Assembly: GCF_005491705.1 (NCBI RefSeq) | Contig: NZ_CP028092.1 | Span: 2,170,001-2,234,000, forward strand | Direction of reading: 5' to 3' | Length of the DNA stretch: 64,000 nucleotides | DNA from: Pontibacter sp. SGAir0037 | GTDB lineage: Bacteria > Bacteroidota > Bacteroidia > Cytophagales > Hymenobacteraceae | Part shown: positions 43,012-52,602 of the stretch, one piece after another | How positions within the stretch are numbered: position 1 is the first letter of the stretch | Layout of the letters: every line of letters starts with the position of its first letter | The notes under the pieces: generated by a model | The model's input: the letters and a program-made list of their open reading frames with translations, nothing else | What the model was told of the DNA's origin: nothing | Database searches by the model: none | Made by a program: the position numbers and the translations under genes

Positions 43012-43971
43012 TTACTTTAACACTTCTTTTTCCAGTTCCAGCGCTTTCGGGAACAGGATATTATTTTCCAAATGAATGTGGCGGTGCAGATCACTTTCAA
43101 ATTCCTGCAATTTTGCAAATGCCACCTGGTAGGTAGCACAGGCATCGGCAGGCAGTGTAAAATTTTGGCTCAGCTCCCGGATCGCCTCCAGTTCATCACC
43201 AGCTGCTTCATGTTCCATCTCCATCATGTTGATCGGGTTTTGAATGGAGCCGAAAGCAGGTCTGTCGATGCTCTGGCCGTTCTTCTTTGCCTCGTCGAGT
43301 TGCTTAATATAGGGGAACAGCACACGCTCTTCCTTCGGCATGTGTGCCTCCAGCTCGTTGGCCACATTTACAAAATGCTTTGCAATCTCCAGCAGTTCGG
43401 GGTGGCGGTTGCCATGCACCCGGGCAATTTTAGTGGTGTACTCATACAGCGCAGGCAGGGCCTCCCGCACATACTTATGGTGTACGTTTACAATGTAATC
43501 GGCCAGGAAACCCAATTCCCAGGAATCAAAGTTTTCATCCCGTCCGGCTGTGGTTTCTGGCAAGCTTTTCAGCTCCTGCTCCAATGCTGTCTGGTTAATT
43601 CCTTTCTCCTCACACACCTGTGCTACCGATTTTTTACCGCCACAGCAAAAGTCGATGCCAAACTTTTTAAACACCTGTGCCTTCCGGAAATCTTTTGCCA
43701 CCAACTCCCCTACTGTTTCGCCAGCAGCTGGTGTAAGCTTTGTAATTTGTACATGCCATATCTCAGGCCCCTGCTCCAGGTAATCCCATTTAAAAACATT
43801 TCCGCGTTCGCCCAGTAATTGGTAATACAGCGGTTTAGGGTCGTGGTCGTTATGGATAATAAAGGCATCTCCGCCTTGCAGTTTATCGAACCATTCAAAA
43901 ATAGTAGGGTGCTTTAGCCGTGGTTCGATAACGGTTACATCTAAAATTTCTATTGTTTCTGTCGTTGCCAT
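43012..43971 (-). CDS. ric: Fe-S cluster repair di-iron protein (Ric/ScdA type) with N-terminal DUF2249
   Basis: 319 residues from the ATG at 43971. N-terminal DUF2249 domain (about 8-75: IFEWFDKLQGGDAFIIHNDH, then WHVQITK), then an ScdA_N segment (about 85-120: VGELVAKDFRKAQVFKKFGI with DFCCGGKK), then a C-terminal hemerythrin-like domain (about 155-315) with VHHKYVREALP, ELEAHMPKEER, MEHEAAGDEL and HRHIHLENNILFP. Ric proteins restore Fe-S clusters damaged by NO or peroxide. Its promoter region holds a palindrome shared with the cytochrome c-nosZ promoter. The fused DUF2249 matches the separate DUF2249 gene in the neighbouring operon. Confidence 0.9.
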   Translation of the reverse strand: MATTETIEILDVTVIEPRLKHPTIFEWFDKLQGGDAFIIHNDHDPKPLYYQLLGERGNVFKWDYLEQGPEIWHVQITKLTPAAGETVGELVAKDFRKAQVFKKFGIDFCCGGKKSVAQVCEEKGINQTALEQELKSLPETTAGRDENFDSWELGFLADYIVNVHHKYVREALPALYEYTTKIARVHGNRHPELLEIAKHFVNVANELEAHMPKEERVLFPYIKQLDEAKKNGQSIDRPAFGSIQNPINMMEMEHEAAGDELEAIRELSQNFTLPADACATYQVAFAKLQEFESDLHRHIHLENNILFPKALELEKEVLK

Positions 43972-44013
43972 ATTTTTTAAATATTTTATCTGTTTTGTAA
44001 TCAATCATCTGTG

Positions 44014-44021
44014 CAAATGTA
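44014..44021 (-). promoter_or_regulatory. -7 box of the ric promoter
   Basis: Minus strand reads TACATTTG, a match to the Bacteroidota TAnnTTTG -7 element, 43 bases upstream of the ric start. The palindrome at 44037-44062 covers the -33 region. Confidence 0.6.
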
Positions 44022-44036
44022 GTTGAGTCAGGTTTA

Positions 44037-44062
44037 AATAAAAGACATAAAAGTCTTTTATT
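44037..44062. promoter_or_regulatory. palindromic operator between ric and nrdJ
   Basis: Arms AATAAAAGA and TCTTTTATT separated by CATAAAAG; with the inner bases the arms extend to a perfect 10-bp inverted repeat. It lies 16 bases beyond the ric -7 box and 102 bases before nrdJ. The same arms with the same 8-base spacer occur at 55999-56024. Confidence 0.75.
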
Positions 44063-44163
44063 AAGATGATCCTTGTCATTTTTTATTGATACAATAGCCT
44101 CGACTTTTACTCTTCCACTTTATTCCAGCTATATATCATTTCATTCATCATCCATCATCCCCT

Positions 44164-47100
44164 ATGGAAAAAAATAAACACAAGTCTAAAGGCCTCCGCA
44201 TTTCCCGCCGATTTACCAGGCAAGGCACCAGCACTTATGATATGTTCCACTATGCGTCCCGTTCTTCCACCATCCGTAACCCTGCTGGCGATGTAGTAGC
44301 CGAAATGAAGGATGTAGAAGTACCTGCTGCCTGGTCGCAAATCGCTACAGATATCCTGGCGCAGAAATATCTTCGCAAAGCAGGCGTACCGCAACCCGAT
44401 GGAAGTACAGGCTCAGAAAATTCTATAAAGCAGGTGGTACATCGTATGGTGAACTGCTGGAGGGCCTGGGGCACACGCTATGGCTATTTTGCCAGCGAAG
44501 AAGATGCCCAATCGTTCTACGACGAGCTGGTATACATGCTGCTCGGCCAGTATGCTGCTCCTAACTCTCCGCAATGGTTTAATTCAGGCCTTTATGAAAG
44601 CTATGGACTGAAAGGCAAAGCGCAGGGTCATTTTTATGTCGATCCTAAAACTAAAAAAATTAAACAGTCGCTGTCAGCTTACGAACGGCCACAGCCACAC
44701 GCCTGCTTTATACTGGCTGTGGAAGACGACCTGGTAAACAAGGGCGGCATTATGGATCTGTGGGTGCAGGAAGCCCGCATCTTTAAGTATGGTTCGGGCG
44801 TAGGCACCAACTTCTCCAGCATCCGGGGCAAAGATGAAACTTTGGGCGGCGGCGGTTCTTCATCTGGCCTTATGTCTTTTCTGCGTATAGGCGACCGGGC
44901 AGCAGGTGCGATCAAATCAGGTGGTACTACCCGCAGAGCAGCCAAAATGGTTTGCCTTGACCTGGATCATCCGGAAATTCTGGACTTCATTAACTGGAAA
45001 AAAGATGAGGAAAAGAAAGTGGCGGCGCTGATAAAGGGAGGCTATTCTTCCGATTATAACGGTGAAGCTTACCAAACAGTGTCAGGGCAGAGTTCCAACA
45101 ACTCGGTACGCATACCGAATGCCTTTTTTGAAGCCCTGCAAACACGGGAAAACTGGAAACTGACAGCCCGTACCGATGGTAGTGTGGTAAAAGAAGTGCC
45201 TGCACAGGAACTGTGGAGCCAACTGGTTGATGCTGCCTGGTCGTGTGCTGATCCGGGAGTGCAGTTCGATACCACCATCAACGAGTGGCATACCTGCCCG
45301 GCCGACGGACCGATAAGAGCCTCCAACCCCTGCTCCGAGTATATGTTCCTGGATAATACGGCCTGTAACCTGGCCTCGCTTAACCTAATCAAATTCTTTG
45401 ATACTGAGTCGCACACATTTGATATCGCTGCTTTTGAGCATGCCTCCCGCCTCTGGACCATTGTGCTGGAAATATCCGTGCTGATGGCGCAGTTTCCATC
45501 AGAGGCTGTTGCGCAGCGGTCTTTCGATTACCGTACCATTGGCCTTGGTTACGCTAACCTGGGTGCCTTGCTCATGGTGCAGGGCCTTCCCTACGACAGC
45601 CCGCAAGCAAGAGCCCTGGCAGGTGCTATCACTTCACTCATGACGGGCATCACCTATAAGACATCAGCAGAAATTGCAGCTGTGTTGGGAGCTTTCCCGA
45701 AGTATAAGCAGAACAAAGAAGCCATGCTCCGCGTGATTCGCAACCATCGCTTTGCTGCTCACAACACGCCTGCAAATTATAGCGAATTAAGTATAATTCC
45801 TGTTGCGCTTGATGCTGCACATTGCCCGGCCGATCTGCTAAATGTCGCCTGCCGGGCCTGGGACGAAGCCCTGAGCCTTGGTGAGCAGTATGGCTACCGC
45901 AATGCGCAGGCCACTGTTATTGCCCCCACAGGCACTATAGGCCTGCTCATGGACTGCGACACGACAGGCGTGGAACCAGATTTTGCGCTGGTAAAATATA
46001 AAAAACTGGCAGGGGGCGGCTATTTCAAGATCATTAACCAATCTATACCTGCAGCCTTACAAATGCTTGGCTATACGGCTGCAGAAACAGAAGCTATTAT
46101 AAACTATACCAAAGGCCATGCTACCTTGGATGGTGCACCCCATTTAACTAAATCTTCCCTGCTAAGCAATGGCTTTACAGCAGCAGATATTGCTACACTC
46201 CAGGCAGCCCTGCCTACTGCGTATGATGTACATACCTTGTTCAGCAGTTATACTTTGGGAGAAGCCTGCTTGCAGCGACTGGGTTTTACAGCAGCTACTT
46301 ACAATAAGTCTGATTTTAGCCTGCTCCGCGCCCTCGGCTATACCTACCAGCAACTGGAAGAGGTAAATGAGTACCTGTTCGGCACCATGACAATTGAAGG
46401 GGCACCTTACCTTAAGCCCGAGCATTACCCGGTGTTCGACTGTGCGAACCGCTGCGGCAACAAAGGCACCCGCTACATATTGCCGGAGGGCCATATTCGG
46501 ATGATGGCGGCGGTGCAGGCTTTTATTTCTGGTGCTATCTCTAAAACTATTAACCTGCCCCACGAAACTACTGCGGAAGAAGTAGCCCGTTGTTACGCCC
46601 TCTCCTGGGAACTTGGACTAAAAGCCTGTTCCCTTTACCGGGATGGCAGCAAGCTTTCGCAGCCACTTTCGGCTAAATCCGGCAGTACAAATGAGCAGGA
46701 ACCGCAAAAAATGGAGGAAGCCAAAGCAGCAGCCTTGAGCTATAGTGCTGATCAGGTGTTACAGGCAGCAAAAACTATACTGGCCGATGCGTCCAACGAA
46801 AGTTTCCGACAGCAATTATCGCACATGGTCGAACGCAGGAAGCTGCCCGATAAACGTAAAGGCTTTACCCAAAAGGCTAAAATAGACGGGCATACCGTTT
46901 ACATCCGGACAGGTGAGTATGCCGATGGCACGCTGGGAGAAGTTTTTATTGATATGTATAAAGAGGGCGCTTCTTTCCGGTCTATCCTAAACTGCTTTGC
47001 TATTGCGGTTTCACTGGGTCTGCAGTATGGCGTACCGCTGGAAGAGTTTGTCAGTCGCTTTACCTTTACCCGCTTCGAGCCGGCTGGCCGTGTAGAACAC

Positions 47101-47466
47101 CCCAACATAAAATCAGCCACTTCTATTTTTGATTACATGTTCAGGCTGCTGGGCTACGAATACCTTAACCAAACAGAACTGGTGCATGTGCAGGATAAAG
47201 CAACACCAAGTATAGATGCTGAAGCTACCCCCGAACCTGCTTCTGTACCAGGTACTAAAGCGATAGCAGATGTTCCGGCACATGTAAATGGTAACGGAAA
47301 AGCTGTTTATACCAAAACACAAACACTCCTGATAGAACAGACTCAGCAGGTCTTGGCTAACATGATGGGAGATGCCCCGATCTGCAACACCTGCGGCCAT
47401 ATCACTATTCGCTCCGGCACCTGCTATAAGTGCCTGAACTGTGGGAATAGTTTGGGTTGTAGCTAA
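44164..47466 (+). CDS. nrdJ: adenosylcobalamin-dependent (class II) ribonucleotide reductase
   Basis: 1100 residues, the long class II form. The radical-site motif N-x-C-x-E is NPCSE with C390, N388 and E392; the redox pair is C181 (PHACFIL) and C401 ([10 protein letters not shown]). The C-terminus carries a zinc-ribbon-like tail with CNTCGH and CYKCLNCG, thought to re-reduce the active site. It makes dNDPs from NDPs (or the triphosphates) without oxygen, using B12. The gene is divergent from ric and shares with it the palindromic operator at 44037-44062. That fits a need for dNTPs when oxygen is low or when NO blocks the di-iron class I enzyme. Confidence 0.95.
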   Translation: MEKNKHKSKGLRISRRFTRQGTSTYDMFHYASRSSTIRNPAGDVVAEMKDVEVPAAWSQIATDILAQKYLRKAGVPQPDGSTGSENSIKQVVHRMVNCWRAWGTRYGYFASEEDAQSFYDELVYMLLGQYAAPNSPQWFNSGLYESYGLKGKAQGHFYVDPKTKKIKQSLSAYERPQPHACFILAVEDDLVNKGGIMDLWVQEARIFKYGSGVGTNFSSIRGKDETLGGGGSSSGLMSFLRIGDRAAGAIKSGGTTRRAAKMVCLDLDHPEILDFINWKKDEEKKVAALIKGGYSSDYNGEAYQTVSGQSSNNSVRIPNAFFEALQTRENWKLTARTDGSVVKEVPAQELWSQLVDAAWSCADPGVQFDTTINEWHTCPADGPIRASNPCSEYMFLDNTACNLASLNLIKFFDTESHTFDIAAFEHASRLWTIVLEISVLMAQFPSEAVAQRSFDYRTIGLGYANLGALLMVQGLPYDSPQARALAGAITSLMTGITYKTSAEIAAVLGAFPKYKQNKEAMLRVIRNHRFAAHNTPANYSELSIIPVALDAAHCPADLLNVACRAWDEALSLGEQYGYRNAQATVIAPTGTIGLLMDCDTTGVEPDFALVKYKKLAGGGYFKIINQSIPAALQMLGYTAAETEAIINYTKGHATLDGAPHLTKSSLLSNGFTAADIATLQAALPTAYDVHTLFSSYTLGEACLQRLGFTAATYNKSDFSLLRALGYTYQQLEEVNEYLFGTMTIEGAPYLKPEHYPVFDCANRCGNKGTRYILPEGHIRMMAAVQAFISGAISKTINLPHETTAEEVARCYALSWELGLKACSLYRDGSKLSQPLSAKSGSTNEQEPQKMEEAKAAALSYSADQVLQAAKTILADASNESFRQQLSHMVERRKLPDKRKGFTQKAKIDGHTVYIRTGEYADGTLGEVFIDMYKEGASFRSILNCFAIAVSLGLQYGVPLEEFVSRFTFTRFEPAGRVEHPNIKSATSIFDYMFRLLGYEYLNQTELVHVQDKATPSIDAEATPEPASVPGTKAIADVPAHVNGNGKAVYTKTQTLLIEQTQQVLANMMGDAPICNTCGHITIRSGTCYKCLNCGNSLGCS

Positions 47467-47493
47467 GGGAAAAGGATCATCTGAATATAATTT

Positions 47494-47533
47494 TACACCA
47501 GGAAGGAAGCCTGATATTCTCCCTCCTGGTGTA
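47494..47533. terminator. hairpin after nrdJ
   Basis: 10-bp stem TACACCAGGA / TCCTGGTGTA with a 20-base loop, 28 bases after the nrdJ stop and between convergent genes. There is no T-run on the plus strand, so the call is tentative. Confidence 0.45.
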
Positions 47534-47589
47534 GAATCAACTGGCCTGGATGCGTGCAGGGGCTGTGTGCGCTGTGAAGTCTTTGAAGG

Positions 47590-48876
47590 CTATCTTCTCT
47601 GCCTGTACAAATACAAGCTCTTCTGTTCAAAAAAGAAAAGCAGTAAGCCCACAGGCATACCAATACTTATGATAAACATCAGGAGGTTAAAGTTTGGCAA
47701 ACTTTTTAATTCCAGCCAGAGTAGCGTGCCTTGCAGAAATAAAAATGCTTCTGATATAAAGAAGAACAGGAGCAGCAGGACCAACCCGATCTTCCCGTAC
47801 TTACCCAGCCGGTACAGCCCCAGCTGCACAAAGAAGCCCAGCATAAAAACCGACACAAAGCCGATGAGGGACAGGTGGAGGTAACCAATAATAAAGTAAC
47901 GCAGGTTATACGCCAGATCTGCAAAGTATGGAACAGCGGATGCCACCTGTAGCACCAGCTTAAGAGAGAGAGCAAGCAAGGCCAGTAGAAACAGTCCCTT
48001 TACCCATGGCATTAGCTCGCGAGCCAACTCCTCCCGCACCTCCCACAAGAGCTTTAACAAGTACCCTAGTGCCATCATCTGCAGCACTGCTGCAATTCCT
48101 CCTATCCCAAACCATATGGCTCCCGGCTTTGCCCAAAGCACAGAAAGCGCAAAGGCAGGCACACACGCTAATACCATAAGTGTATATACCCTTTTTGCCC
48201 ATACTTTACTATAGCAGATGCCTCTACTCCTCAAATACCAGAACAACAAACCTAGTACAGCAAAAGTAAACCAGCCATTGTATTGAAAATGGAGGTAAAA
48301 ATATATGGCAGAATAATATAGTTTGCCACCCGCCATTCCCTTTGCCATGATAGGCCCCAATGCCCATGGACCTATAGTTGACAGCACCAGGAACAGTAGC
48401 GCCCAAGCTATGAATTGAAGAGATAGCTTATACTTCCTCCACAGCTTATCATTCTGCTTTACATGCTTCCAGAAACTCCAGGCAAACCAATAGCTTAACA
48501 GAATGTGTAAAGTAGAAAATGTGATGGAAAATAAAGCATACCCCTGTACAGGAAAGCTGAACAACATGCCCAGCACGGATACCTGCGTGAGGTAAAACTG
48601 GCGATTAAAAGAATGTCTTTGTTTTTCTGTTTCGGGTGGAAAAGCATAAAGCAGCGCAGCAAAAAAAGCACAGTATAGCCAGCCAAGTAAAGCTACGTGG
48701 GAATGTGCATGCAACAGATTTCTATAATTCAGTACTTCAACCGGGCTATATAACTGCCAGCGCAACAGTAGTCCCATTAAAGCCACCAGTGTAAAATAAC
48801 TCAGTGCCACCCTTGCTCTTATCACTGTTTCCCGCCTCATCCTCAGGCTTGCTTCCTTTTCCTGCACTAGCTGCAT
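47590..48876 (-). CDS. haem-copper oxidase subunit I-like membrane protein
   Basis: 428 residues, about 12 membrane spans. Membrane histidines occur in NLLHAHSHVALLGW, SAIYFYLHFQYNGWF and GYLHLSLIGFVSVF, the pattern of small cbb3/NOR-related subunit I-like proteins. The HPEVY copper-B motif and the HH pair of helix VII are not visible, so catalysis is doubtful; haem binding is plausible. It is distinct from the protein at 40162-41481. It follows the lipoprotein gene at 48878 by one base, downstream of the nos genes and on the same strand. Confidence 0.7.
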   Translation of the reverse strand: MQLVQEKEASLRMRRETVIRARVALSYFTLVALMGLLLRWQLYSPVEVLNYRNLLHAHSHVALLGWLYCAFFAALLYAFPPETEKQRHSFNRQFYLTQVSVLGMLFSFPVQGYALFSITFSTLHILLSYWFAWSFWKHVKQNDKLWRKYKLSLQFIAWALLFLVLSTIGPWALGPIMAKGMAGGKLYYSAIYFYLHFQYNGWFTFAVLGLLFWYLRSRGICYSKVWAKRVYTLMVLACVPAFALSVLWAKPGAIWFGIGGIAAVLQMMALGYLLKLLWEVREELARELMPWVKGLFLLALLALSLKLVLQVASAVPYFADLAYNLRYFIIGYLHLSLIGFVSVFMLGFFVQLGLYRLGKYGKIGLVLLLLFFFISEAFLFLQGTLLWLELKSLPNFNLLMFIISIGMPVGLLLFFFEQKSLYLYRQRR

Positions 48877-48877
48877 T

Positions 48878-49318
48878 TCATTTAAAATAAGTATCGAAGA
48901 GCTGGATATGGTCGTTCATACGTTCATAAGCTGTTGAAGCTGTTGCCAGACTATTGCCGTTCAGCAGCTTTGCATCTTCCTCGAAGGGCTTCAGGTATAC
49001 ATGCAGCATATCGTGTGCCTCTCCCTTTAAAGTGCAATGCGTATTGACCTGCTGCATTTCTTCCTGTAGTATCTGGCCAAGAACCTGATAAGCTTCAGGC
49101 GTGCGGTTCTCATAAAAGAACGCATGCTCCTGCAGGATTGCCTGCAAAAGTCTCATACTATGAATGGTTGTCTCATCTACCTGCCAGCGTTCCCCGTTAT
49201 GGAGTACCAGCTCGGTGGCGGTATCGTGCACCACCTCATGATGTATATTAACGTGCTCGGGCTGCATACAACTAAGTGTATGCAAGAGCAGCAAGAATGG
49301 GTATAGTGTTTTTTTCAT
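48878..49318 (-). CDS. small lipoprotein next to nos cluster, unknown function
   Basis: 146 residues. The signal peptide ends in lipobox HTLSCM. The mature part is rich in histidine and has LRLLQAILQEHAFFYEN-like helical segments, MQQVNTHCTLKGEAHDMLHVYL and a final MNDHIQLFDTYFK, so it is probably a helical bundle and could bind metal or haem. I do not recognise the family. It ends one base before the oxidase-like gene at 47590, so the two form a pair, and lies 99 bases after nosY on the same strand. Confidence 0.65.
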   Translation of the reverse strand: MKKTLYPFLLLLHTLSCMQPEHVNIHHEVVHDTATELVLHNGERWQVDETTIHSMRLLQAILQEHAFFYENRTPEAYQVLGQILQEEMQQVNTHCTLKGEAHDMLHVYLKPFEEDAKLLNGNSLATASTAYERMNDHIQLFDTYFK

Positions 49319-49381
49319 TTCTAATAAGGTTAAAAATGAATGTCATACACAAAATTAGAGGAACCCTGTCAGCATAAGAAT

Positions 49382-49415
49382 GACAATCATCAGTTGCCGG
49401 TAAGACAATCATCAG
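49382..49415. repeat. 12-base direct repeat after nosY
   Basis: GACAATCATCAG occurs at 49382-49393 and 49404-49415, in the gap between nosY and the lipoprotein gene. Function unknown. Confidence 0.6.
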
Positions 49416-49417
49416 CT

Positions 49418-50185
49418 TTAAATATCCCGTTTCTGGAACACACGCTTAGAAATTAACAGCGGAACCAGCACCCACACCAGCAGCAGCGTAAAGGCAAGCC
49501 CTATCCCCCACATGCTGCCAAGTATACTCTTATAAAGTGCTCCGGTATAGCCCATTAAAGCGGACACATCCAGGTTGAGCAATACAATAATCCGGCCCAG
49601 GTCTATCGGGTTCAGTGCTGTTAAGGCTAGGGTAGCATGCTCCAGCGGATAATCTGTAAAGGTGTAAAGTACTAACAGGACTATACCATCGTAGATCAGG
49701 GCAAAGTAAAACCACAGTAGCAATGCAATGCCTATACCTTTGGCTTTATCCCTGGAGATAACAGTGGCAAGAAAGGCCATGGCTACGAAAATAAACGTCA
49801 TGAACACACCTGTGAGCAACAGGTAAAAGCCGGTCAGGCTGGCACCGAAAAGCAGCACCGGTACCCCCACACCGAGTATAAATGCCCCGGCAAGGGAACA
49901 GGCAACACCTAAATATTCACTCAGAAAGATTTTTTTTCGGTTAACCGGCTGTGCTACCAGCAGTTCCATAAACTCATAGGAGTTGTAGAAGTGCATCGTC
50001 GCGAAAACAATACTGATCAGGGGTACTGTTAGCAGTACCAGGTTCAGGAGACTGAGTATAGCTTTATCGGGACTGCCGCCCAGGTGAAACAAACCAACAG
50101 AGAGGAGCAACAGGAACATGGTATACGCCACGACGACTTTGTTCCGGATAATGTCGTAAAAAACATATTTGATAATCTTTCTCAT
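49418..50185 (-). CDS. nosY: nitrous oxide reductase maturation ABC permease NosY
   Basis: 255 residues with about six membrane spans, beginning MRKIIKYVFYDIIRNKVVVA, as in ABC-2 type permeases. FMELLVAQPVNRKKIFLSEY is the cytoplasmic coupling segment typical of NosY. It pairs with NosF and NosD to supply sulfur or copper for the CuZ site of NosZ. It starts three bases after the end of nosF, the order nosD-nosF-nosY being the standard one. Confidence 0.92.
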   Translation of the reverse strand: MRKIIKYVFYDIIRNKVVVAYTMFLLLLSVGLFHLGGSPDKAILSLLNLVLLTVPLISIVFATMHFYNSYEFMELLVAQPVNRKKIFLSEYLGVACSLAGAFILGVGVPVLLFGASLTGFYLLLTGVFMTFIFVAMAFLATVISRDKAKGIGIALLLWFYFALIYDGIVLLVLYTFTDYPLEHATLALTALNPIDLGRIIVLLNLDVSALMGYTGALYKSILGSMWGIGLAFTLLLVWVLVPLLISKRVFQKRDI

Positions 50186-50188
50186 GGT

Positions 50189-50896
50189 TTAGTCCCCCTC
50201 CTTCATGATCTTAGCAATGGCCTTGCCTAAGCGCTCTTCATTGGCCTGGGCTTTTATACCTGCGATCGTTTCATGAAACTTTACTTGCCCTTCTACCAGG
50301 CATATTACTTCATCGGCTACTTCTTCTACCTCACTCATAATGTGCGATGTAATAAGAATCAGCTTCCCTTTCTTCTTCTCTTTCAGAATCTTGCTTTTTA
50401 AAATTTCCGCTGATACAGGATCCAGGCCCGCTGTAGGTTCATCGAGTATCAGTATCTGCGGGTTAAACATGAATGCGAGTGCAGCACTAACTTTTTGCTT
50501 TGTGCCTCCCGATAGCGCACCCATACGTTTCTCATACATTTCTTTCAGACCATACAGCCCGATCAGTTCCTCATCCACCTCTGCTGCATCTTTCCGGATG
50601 TCGCGGATCATCTGGATAACCTGCCGTATCTTCATATTTTCGGGGTAGCGGCCAATCTGGGACATATAGCCTATCTGGCTGCGGTAGGCATGCTGCCCGA
50701 GTATGCTTTCGCCTCCAATCTTTATATCACCACCATGGGGCAGCACCATGCCCAGTATACACTTACTCATAGTGGTTTTGCCGGAGCCGTTCGGACCTAT
50801 CACAGACACTACTTTACCTGCTCCGAAAGTAACACTCAGGTTTTTGAGCACCTGCAGCTTACCGTATGACTTTTGTAAGTTTTCTATTGTTATCAT
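50189..50896 (-). CDS. nosF: nitrous oxide reductase maturation ABC ATPase NosF
   Basis: 235 residues. Walker A GPNGSGKTT at 34-42, Q-loop YMSQIGRYP, signature LSGGTKQKV, Walker B ILILDEPTAGLDP and switch histidine in LITSHIMSEV. Cytoplasmic ATPase of the NosDFY transporter. Its start lies 38 bases inside nosD, which suggests coupled translation. Confidence 0.93.
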   Translation of the reverse strand: MITIENLQKSYGKLQVLKNLSVTFGAGKVVSVIGPNGSGKTTMSKCILGMVLPHGGDIKIGGESILGQHAYRSQIGYMSQIGRYPENMKIRQVIQMIRDIRKDAAEVDEELIGLYGLKEMYEKRMGALSGGTKQKVSAALAFMFNPQILILDEPTAGLDPVSAEILKSKILKEKKKGKLILITSHIMSEVEEVADEVICLVEGQVKFHETIAGIKAQANEERLGKAIAKIMKEGD

Positions 50897-52157
50897 GGCT
50901 GATCTTTCGCATTAAGGGTTGGTCATCTACCAGATCCTCTGGTATAAAGCTCGGCAGCACCTTTTCAATGCTATCCAGCAGGTCTACCATAAAGCTGCGC
51001 ATAAACATGACAGAGGGCGGCACCCGCTCCACCAGCATGGCGTATAAACTAACTGGCCTGTACGGCACGTCGCCCAGCTCATCTTTATTAAGATCGTAGC
51101 CGCCATACTTATCCCAGTAGTTGTTCTCAAACCTGTTTAAGGTGGAGTTACCGTTGGTGCTTACATCAAAGGAATTCCCAGTAAAGTTGTTTAACCTGAA
51201 CACATCGTCGGAACAGCTGCTTAACAACCTGATGGCCCAGCCATTTTGGTCGAAATCGTTACGATGTATATTCAGCCGGTTTGAGCCTTCCATATAGATA
51301 CCCGTGGTGTTGCTGCGAAACGTATTATTCTGAATGACGCTATTACTGATTTCCTTTAAAAGCAACCCATACGATGCAGCTCCCCAATTACCCTCGAAGG
51401 TGTTATGCTCCATGCGGATATCGCGTGTGTACATAACTGCTACACCAGCACCGTTCTGCCGGAAGATGTTATGGGTATACACATTGCGGTCGGAAAACAT
51501 AAAGTGCAGACCGTAACGCAGGTTGTGCTGGCTCAGGTTGTCTTTTACTTCGCTGTCCTTTACAAACTCCAGGTAGATGCCATCGCGGTGGCCTCTGACT
51601 TTATTGTTGCTGATGACAGCGTTATTGCAATACCATAAGTGTATGGCGTTACCCAGCGCCGACTCATTCATGCCAGCTACATCCCTTCCTGTTACCACAT
51701 TACCCTTTATCACACAGTTGTCGGCGTTTTGCAGGTAAATTCCAAAATAAGTATTCAGGATGCTATTGTTCAGGATGCGGATGTTGCCACGCTCCACTAC
51801 CCGGATGGCTGCATCGTCGCGGGTATAACTGGTGGTGATGTTTTTTAAAGTAAGGCCTTCCACCGTGACATTGTCTGAGCTAATAGTAAAAATCTGGCCT
51901 TTATAGTTTCCGTCAATTACCGGCTTGTTTCTACCGAGTATAGTTAACGGTTTATTGATTTCGATTCCATGTTCCTGGTATATACCCCCTTCGATCAGTA
52001 CTGTATCGCCGGGTTTGGCTTTGGCTATGGCCTGCTTTAAAGAGGTATAATGGCAGCTTGTACACACTCTAAGCGTATTGCCACAGGCTACATCGGCCCA
52101 AAGCAGCAATACCAAAGTGGCTGCTACAAGTGAAAAATATTTACTCAGGTCTTTCAT
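50859..52157 (-). CDS. nosD: nitrous oxide reductase maturation protein NosD
   Basis: 432 residues. Signal peptide, then a right-handed parallel beta-helix built from repeats such as VIDGNYKGQIFTISSDNVTV, IRILNNSILNTYFGIYL and NRLNIHRNDFDQNGWAI. Periplasmic part of the NosDFY system for CuZ assembly. An unusual CTSCH (CxxCH) motif occurs just after the signal peptide in VCTSCHYTSLKQAI; this could bind haem or copper, or be coincidence. The start overlaps the end of nosL by 17 bases, the end overlaps nosF. Confidence 0.92.
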   Translation of the reverse strand: MKDLSKYFSLVAATLVLLLWADVACGNTLRVCTSCHYTSLKQAIAKAKPGDTVLIEGGIYQEHGIEINKPLTILGRNKPVIDGNYKGQIFTISSDNVTVEGLTLKNITTSYTRDDAAIRVVERGNIRILNNSILNTYFGIYLQNADNCVIKGNVVTGRDVAGMNESALGNAIHLWYCNNAVISNNKVRGHRDGIYLEFVKDSEVKDNLSQHNLRYGLHFMFSDRNVYTHNIFRQNGAGVAVMYTRDIRMEHNTFEGNWGAASYGLLLKEISNSVIQNNTFRSNTTGIYMEGSNRLNIHRNDFDQNGWAIRLLSSCSDDVFRLNNFTGNSFDVSTNGNSTLNRFENNYWDKYGGYDLNKDELGDVPYRPVSLYAMLVERVPPSVMFMRSFMVDLLDSIEKVLPSFIPEDLVDDQPLMRKISHDNNRKLTKVIR

Positions 52158-52602
52158 GATGCTGCACGGCTTTTACCGCTTCGTTCCAGGTTAGCAGCTG
52201 GCCTCCCAGCTCCTCCTGCATTTTGATTGCGGCAGCCTGATCGGCTACGGCTGTTAAATACATGCCCATCGGGCTTTGCAGTTGTTTTGTCTGCAGGTAA
52301 TGCGCATCGCGTGCATTTACAAGTGTATTAGGTTGGGTATAGTCAGTTACCAGCAGAAAAGCGGCTTTTCCAGCCTGTTCCGGCTGTTCGTTTACATAAG
52401 CCATTAAACACTCAGCAGAATCAAAAAAATAAGCTTTGCCTTTGTCGTTTACCAGCTCTGCCCCATAGCGGTTATCAGCTACTGTCATACTGCAATGAGT
52501 GCAGTTTGCCTGGCCGTAGGCAATGGGCTTAGGCTCCACCTGACATCCAGCCAGGAACAGCGCCAGCCCCAAGGCATATAAATATATCACAGTGTTTTTC
52601 AT
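52141..52602 (-). CDS. nosL: copper chaperone lipoprotein NosL
   Basis: 153 residues. Lipobox LFLAGCQ with Cys20, then the copper-binding motif NCTHCSMTVADNRYGAEL, and KGKAYFFDSAECLMAYV, both typical of NosL. It delivers Cu(I) to apo-NosZ in the periplasm. Its start overlaps the end of the preceding membrane-protein gene by four bases, and its end overlaps nosD. Confidence 0.92.
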   Translation of the reverse strand: MKNTVIYLYALGLALFLAGCQVEPKPIAYGQANCTHCSMTVADNRYGAELVNDKGKAYFFDSAECLMAYVNEQPEQAGKAAFLLVTDYTQPNTLVNARDAHYLQTKQLQSPMGMYLTAVADQAAAIKMQEELGGQLLTWNEAVKAVQHHERPE

